Assembly (NCBI GenBank): GCA_947630765.1
Contig: CANRIX010000021.1
Coordinates: forward strand, 1 to 36,734
Source: an uncultured Clostridia bacterium
Lineage (GTDB): Bacteria; Bacillota; Clostridia; Oscillospirales; CAG-382
Direction: 5' to 3'
Length of the DNA: 36,734 nucleotides
Part shown: in pieces, positions 33,353 through 36,734 of the stretch
How the letters are laid out: every line of letters begins with the position of its first letter
Position numbering within the stretch: the stretch's first letter is position 1
Program-made: the position numbers and the translations under genes
Notes under the pieces: generated by a model
Databases searched by the model: none
What the model was told of the DNA's origin: nothing
Seen by the model: the letters and a program-made list of their open reading frames with translations, nothing else

Positions 33353-34828
33353 ATGTTCAAAAGTGTCTTTTCCCGCATCATGACGACCTTTTCGGTCATC
33401 ATTCTGGTCTGCATCCTGCTGCTGGTCTTTATCGTCGCTTCCGGGCTGTTCCGGGAAAGCCAGGCGAAGGAGCTTTCCGAATTGGTCGTCGCGGCCAAGG
33501 AGGTCGCCTATTTCCTGCGCGAAACCCAGAAAAGCACCCGGGAACCGACCCTGCAGGTGCTGCAGAGCGACGCGTTCCTGACCGGGCTGACCGGCGTGGC
33601 GCTGAATACGGACGCGGACATCTCCGTCCTTTCCATGGACGGGGTGATCCTGCTGACGGACTCCGCCGATTGGGACCCCGGCGAGCGCATGATGACCCAC
33701 GACACGCTCTCGGACCTTCTCGAGGATCCGAAAGCCTACGCGCTCAGCGACCTCGCGGGCGCGCTCTCGTCGAAGCGGCTCAACGGGTTTGAGACCGTGC
33801 GCAACGGGGACGGCGACTTCCTCGTCGTCGTGACCGCCCATTCCGCCCCGACCAACGAGCTGGCGAACTCCGTGACCATGTTGATGGTCGCCGTTGCGAT
33901 CTGGATCGTGTTCGTCGCGGTCATCTGCGTGTTCCTGATCTCCCGCCGCATCACCGACCCGATCAAGCAGATCGGCGACGCCGCGAAGGAGTACGCGCAA
34001 GGGCGTTTCAACGTCCGCGTCAACGTCGACGGGCAGGACGAGATCGCCGAACTCGGCCGTGCGTTCAACAATATGGCGAGCAGCCTCGCGACCCACGAGG
34101 AGAACCGCAACACCTTCATCGCCAACGTCTCGCACGACCTCCGCACCCCGATGACGACCATTTCCGGCTTCGTCGACGGCATTCTCGACGGCACCATTCC
34201 GCCCGAGCAGCAGAACCATTACCTGCAAACCATCTCCGGCGAGGTGCACCGGCTTTCGCGTCTGGTCAATTCGCTGCTGCAGGTCAGTCGGCTGGAATCC
34301 GGCGCGAAGCTGCGGGTGAGCGAATTCAACCTGACGGAGAAGGCGCGGCAGGTGCTGCTGTCGCTGATCGGCAAGATCGAAGCGAAGAAGATCGACGTGG
34401 ATTTCGAGGGCGGGGAGGAGGACCTGTTCGTCCTCGCGGACCCGGACGCGATCCATCAGGTACTGTACAACCTCCTCGACAACGCGGCGAAGTTCACCGA
34501 GCAGGGTGGGAAGATCACCGTCCGCATCGCGGCGGTCCGCGGGAGGAAGGCGCAGGTCCGCGTGACCAACACCGGCCAGAGCATTCCGCCGGAGGAGATC
34601 CCCCACATCTTCGAGCGCTTCTATAAGTCCGACCGCTCCCGCGGATTGGACAAGACCGGGACGGGGCTGGGCCTGTATATCGTCAAGACCGTCCTCGACA
34701 AGCACGGCGAATCTGTTTCCGTCACGTCCTCGCCCGAAACGGGGACCACCTTCTGCTTCTCCCTGTCCCTCGCGGGCGGACGGCAGAAGAGCAAACCGGC
34801 GGACGGTCCCGACGCGGAAGCCGATTGA
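33353..34828 (+). CDS. Membrane sensor histidine kinase
   Basis: A 491-residue two-component sensor. Transmembrane helix 1 (about 9-33) and helix 2 (about 175-199) bracket an extracytoplasmic sensor of about 140 residues. A HAMP linker (about 200-252), a HisKA domain with phosphorylated His261 in ANVSHDLRTPMTT, and a HATPase_c domain follow (N box YNLLDNAAKF, then DKTGTGLGLYIVK). The tail is acidic. The ATG follows AGGGGA at 9-bp spacing. No response regulator gene is adjacent on either side, which is unusual because such kinases normally sit next to one. The next gene is an HtrA-like protease, so an envelope-stress role is plausible but not shown. Confidence 0.93.
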   Translation: MFKSVFSRIMTTFSVIILVCILLLVFIVASGLFRESQAKELSELVVAAKEVAYFLRETQKSTREPTLQVLQSDAFLTGLTGVALNTDADISVLSMDGVILLTDSADWDPGERMMTHDTLSDLLEDPKAYALSDLAGALSSKRLNGFETVRNGDGDFLVVVTAHSAPTNELANSVTMLMVAVAIWIVFVAVICVFLISRRITDPIKQIGDAAKEYAQGRFNVRVNVDGQDEIAELGRAFNNMASSLATHEENRNTFIANVSHDLRTPMTTISGFVDGILDGTIPPEQQNHYLQTISGEVHRLSRLVNSLLQVSRLESGAKLRVSEFNLTEKARQVLLSLIGKIEAKKIDVDFEGGEEDLFVLADPDAIHQVLYNLLDNAAKFTEQGGKITVRIAAVRGRKAQVRVTNTGQSIPPEEIPHIFERFYKSDRSRGLDKTGTGLGLYIVKTVLDKHGESVSVTSSPETGTTFCFSLSLAGGRQKSKPADGPDAEAD

Positions 34829-34854
34829 ATTTTCGTATAAAATTTCCATATATT
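34825..34854 (+). promoter_or_regulatory. Possible promoter of the HtrA-like protease
   Basis: TTGAAT at 34825-34830 overlaps the kinase stop codon; TATATT lies at 34849-34854 with an 18-bp spacer. The region is suddenly AT-rich between two GC-rich genes. Confidence 0.5.
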
Positions 34855-34877
34855 TAGGAAAGGAAACGGTGAGAACC

Positions 34878-36305
34878 ATGAGCGAATGGGAAAACAACGA
34901 AAACGAACGTCCGGAAGGCGAGCCCCAGCCGGAGCAAACGCCGAACGAACCGGAAAACACCCCGAACGGACAGCAGTCCGAACCGGCGGGACAGCCCGGC
35001 GGAAGCGGGAACGACTACTACACCTGGGAAGGGAAGCCCGGCAAGACGGGCAAGAAACGTCGCCGGGGCAACCGTGCGGGGGCGTTCTGCGCGGTCGCGG
35101 TGGTGTGTCTGGTGCTGACGGCGGCGATCTGCCTGCCGACGCTGCTCTACTTCTTTTCCGGCGGCAGGACGAATTCTCCGTCCGGGAACAGCGGTGTGCC
35201 GGGAACGAATCCCCAGTCGGGCGTGTCGCTGACGCCGGAGGGGACCGTTTCCTATGACGTCAGCCAGACCATCGAGCCGAATACCAACCCGGAAAGCGAG
35301 ACCAACGACCTGACCGAGCTGTACGAAACCTGCTCCAAGAGCTGCGTGAGCATTTACGTCACGTTCGGCAGGCAGAACGAGGGCTCGTACGCGATCGGGA
35401 GCGGTTTCGTCCTGACGAAAGACGGATACATCGCCACCAACCAGCACGTCGTCGACGAAGGGGAGCGGATCCAGGTCATCTTCTATGACGACACGAGGTA
35501 CGACGCGGAACTGGTCGGCGAGGATAAGACGCGGGACCTTGCGGTCCTGAAGATCGACGCGGACGACCTGACGCCGCTCAAGGTCGGCAATTCCGAAGCC
35601 CTGAAGATCGGGCAGACGGTCGCCGCCATCGGCACGCCGTACGACATGGCGTTCGCCGGCACGCTGACGCGCGGCACCATCAGCGGCCTTGACCGCCAGA
35701 TCGAGATCACGGACGAGCAGACCGGCCGCGTCGTCAAGACCATGACCATGATCCAGACGGACGCGTCCATCAACCCCGGCAACAGCGGCGGTCCGCTGAT
35801 CAACCTGTCCGGGGAGGTCGTCGGCATCAACGCGATGAAGCTGATGCAGGACAGCTACGATTCCACCACATACGAGGGGCTCGGGTTTGCCATTCCGATC
35901 AATTATGCGGTCGATATTTTCAACCAGCTGATCCAGTACGGCCGCGTCGTGCAGGAGCCGGAAAACAGCTATGTGAACATCAGCGCGTGGCTCGGTGTGA
36001 CCGTCGCGAACGTTTCGGACGGGCTGGAGAGCGCCGGCGTCCGCCCGCAGTGCGAATACCCGGAGGAGGGTGCGATCATCATGTCGGTCGACCCGAATAC
36101 CGCCGTCTATGCGGCCGGTCTGCAGCAGTTCGATATCGTGACGGAGTTTGACGGACATGCCATCGCCTCCAAGGACGATTTAGTGAACGTGTTGAGCAGC
36201 TACCGTGCCGGACAGCAGGTCAGCATGACGGTCTACACGTTCTCGCGTCGGTTCGACAGCTGTGAACAGCGCACGCTCACGTTCGTGCTCGACGGCGCCG
36301 CCTGA
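34878..36305 (+). CDS. HtrA/DegP-like membrane-anchored serine protease with PDZ domain
   Basis: A 475-residue envelope protease. A hydrophilic, Glu/Pro-rich cytoplasmic tail of about 65 residues is followed by one membrane helix (about 72-95), a linker, a trypsin-like domain with the full triad His190 (TNQHVVDEG), Asp220 (DLAVLKID) and Ser303 (NPGNSGGPL), and a C-terminal PDZ domain (about 385-470). The architecture is that of the Gram-positive HtrA family, which degrades misfolded exported proteins. I start it at ATG 34878, preceded by GGTGAG, rather than the in-frame GTG at 34869, which adds only three residues. It follows the sensor kinase by 49 bp. A strong terminator follows. Confidence 0.93.
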   Translation: MSEWENNENERPEGEPQPEQTPNEPENTPNGQQSEPAGQPGGSGNDYYTWEGKPGKTGKKRRRGNRAGAFCAVAVVCLVLTAAICLPTLLYFFSGGRTNSPSGNSGVPGTNPQSGVSLTPEGTVSYDVSQTIEPNTNPESETNDLTELYETCSKSCVSIYVTFGRQNEGSYAIGSGFVLTKDGYIATNQHVVDEGERIQVIFYDDTRYDAELVGEDKTRDLAVLKIDADDLTPLKVGNSEALKIGQTVAAIGTPYDMAFAGTLTRGTISGLDRQIEITDEQTGRVVKTMTMIQTDASINPGNSGGPLINLSGEVVGINAMKLMQDSYDSTTYEGLGFAIPINYAVDIFNQLIQYGRVVQEPENSYVNISAWLGVTVANVSDGLESAGVRPQCEYPEEGAIIMSVDPNTAVYAAGLQQFDIVTEFDGHAIASKDDLVNVLSSYRAGQQVSMTVYTFSRRFDSCEQRTLTFVLDGAA

Positions 36306-36328
36306 GTCTGCTTTACGCGTACTTTTTC

Positions 36329-36376
36329 CGCATCCGTGCGCCGTTCTTTCCGTGGCGGCGCATGGATGCGCTTTTT
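36329..36376 (+). terminator. Strong terminator of the protease gene
   Basis: A 15-bp GC-rich stem (36329-36343 with 36356-36370, one G-U pair) with a 12-base loop, followed by CTTTTT at 36371-36376. Confidence 0.92.
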
Positions 36377-36421
36377 ACGGGCGATACTACGCATGTACGG
36401 GCGTCCGGGTTTTGGGATTTG

Positions 36422-36485
36422 CAAAAAAAAAAATCGAAAAACTTTTCCAAAACCCCTTGACAAACGGTTTTGAATATGGTATAGT
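36422..36485 (+). promoter_or_regulatory. Ribosomal RNA operon promoter with A-tract UP element
   Basis: TTGACA at 36457-36462, a 17-bp spacer and TATAGT at 36480-36485 with an extended TGG. A run of eleven A residues (36423-36433) plus further A/T-rich sequence lies just upstream, as in UP elements of rRNA promoters. Confidence 0.85.
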
Positions 36486-36491
36486 AACAAA

Positions 36492-36678
36492 GCTGTCGCG
36501 GGAAGCGGAACGCGGTTCCGCGGAACGCCCGGCGAAGAGGGACATTGAAAACTGAACAACAGAGAAAGATGTACTACGCGCAGCATGGAAACATGCTGCG
36601 AGGGACTCGTGAATTCAAGTAAGTAGAAGAGCAGAAACAGGAATTTATGCGGTGCGGAAGCGCCGTATGAATAAACAA
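36492..36678 (+). other. 16S rRNA 5' leader
   Basis: About 185 nt between the expected transcription start and 16S. It contains a GCGGAAC/GTTCCGC hairpin (36505-36521), the TTGAAAACTGAACAA motif at 36545-36559 often seen near Bacillota rRNA genes, and a 9-bp hairpin capped by GAAA (36579-36600). These are probably antitermination and processing elements. Confidence 0.65.

Positions 36679-36734
<56 letters not shown>

Overview
The window looks like chromosomal DNA from a GC-rich member of the Clostridia (Bacillota), probably an Oscillospirales-type gut or anaerobe lineage. The reasons are the vegetative promoters (TTGACA, 17 bp, TATAAT-like, almost always with a TGn extended -10), strong AGGAGG-type ribosome sites, a dockerin module, a ZTP-type riboswitch, and a 16S rRNA start at the right edge. 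No phage, insertion sequence or CRISPR array is visible. The taxonomic call is inference.

Layout. 276-1655: an AT-rich gene for a membrane-anchored Mrr-type nuclease, compositionally unlike its neighbours. 1786-3939: a purine unit in which a candidate ZTP riboswitch with an overlapping terminator precedes a PurO-type IMP cyclohydrolase and a stand-alone AICAR transformylase, together replacing bifunctional PurH. 4071-6182: a secreted, C-terminally anchored surface protein with CBM9/DOMON-like and cohesin-like modules. 6356-19515: a complete arginine operon, argG-argH-argC-argJ-argB-argD-argF-carA-carB, started by a consensus promoter with an ARG box inside its spacer. argH is split by one missing A in a poly-A tract. 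The carB frame continues without a stop into a full-length DapF (diaminopimelate epimerase) domain.

19566-20202: tRNA-Ala(CGC) and a GNAT acetyltransferase. 20290-26161: a dockerin-DUF4127 secreted protein, topoisomerase III, MutY and a YfcE-type phosphodiesterase, closely spaced as if co-transcribed. 26178-27090: an XRE regulator with a 21-bp-period repeat upstream, overlapping a small unknown gene. 27163-28652: divergent nagB and a P-loop kinase. 28881-30553: minus-strand nadA and an unknown membrane protein. 30575-33195: an SAH/MTA deaminase and a short-type S-adenosyl/S-inosylhomocysteine hydrolase. 33268-36305: an orphan sensor histidine kinase and an HtrA-like membrane protease. 36457 to the end: an rRNA promoter, leader and the first bases of 16S rRNA.

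How the genes fit together. The purine unit would be induced when 10-formyl-THF is short, because its substrate AICAR is the precursor of ZTP. The arg operon converts glutamate to arginine by the acetyl-recycling route and makes its own carbamoyl phosphate. The deaminase-hydrolase pair would clear S-adenosylhomocysteine. The most unusual points are the CarB-DapF fusion, whose DapF half lacks the expected first catalytic cysteine, and the argH slippery-tract frameshift.
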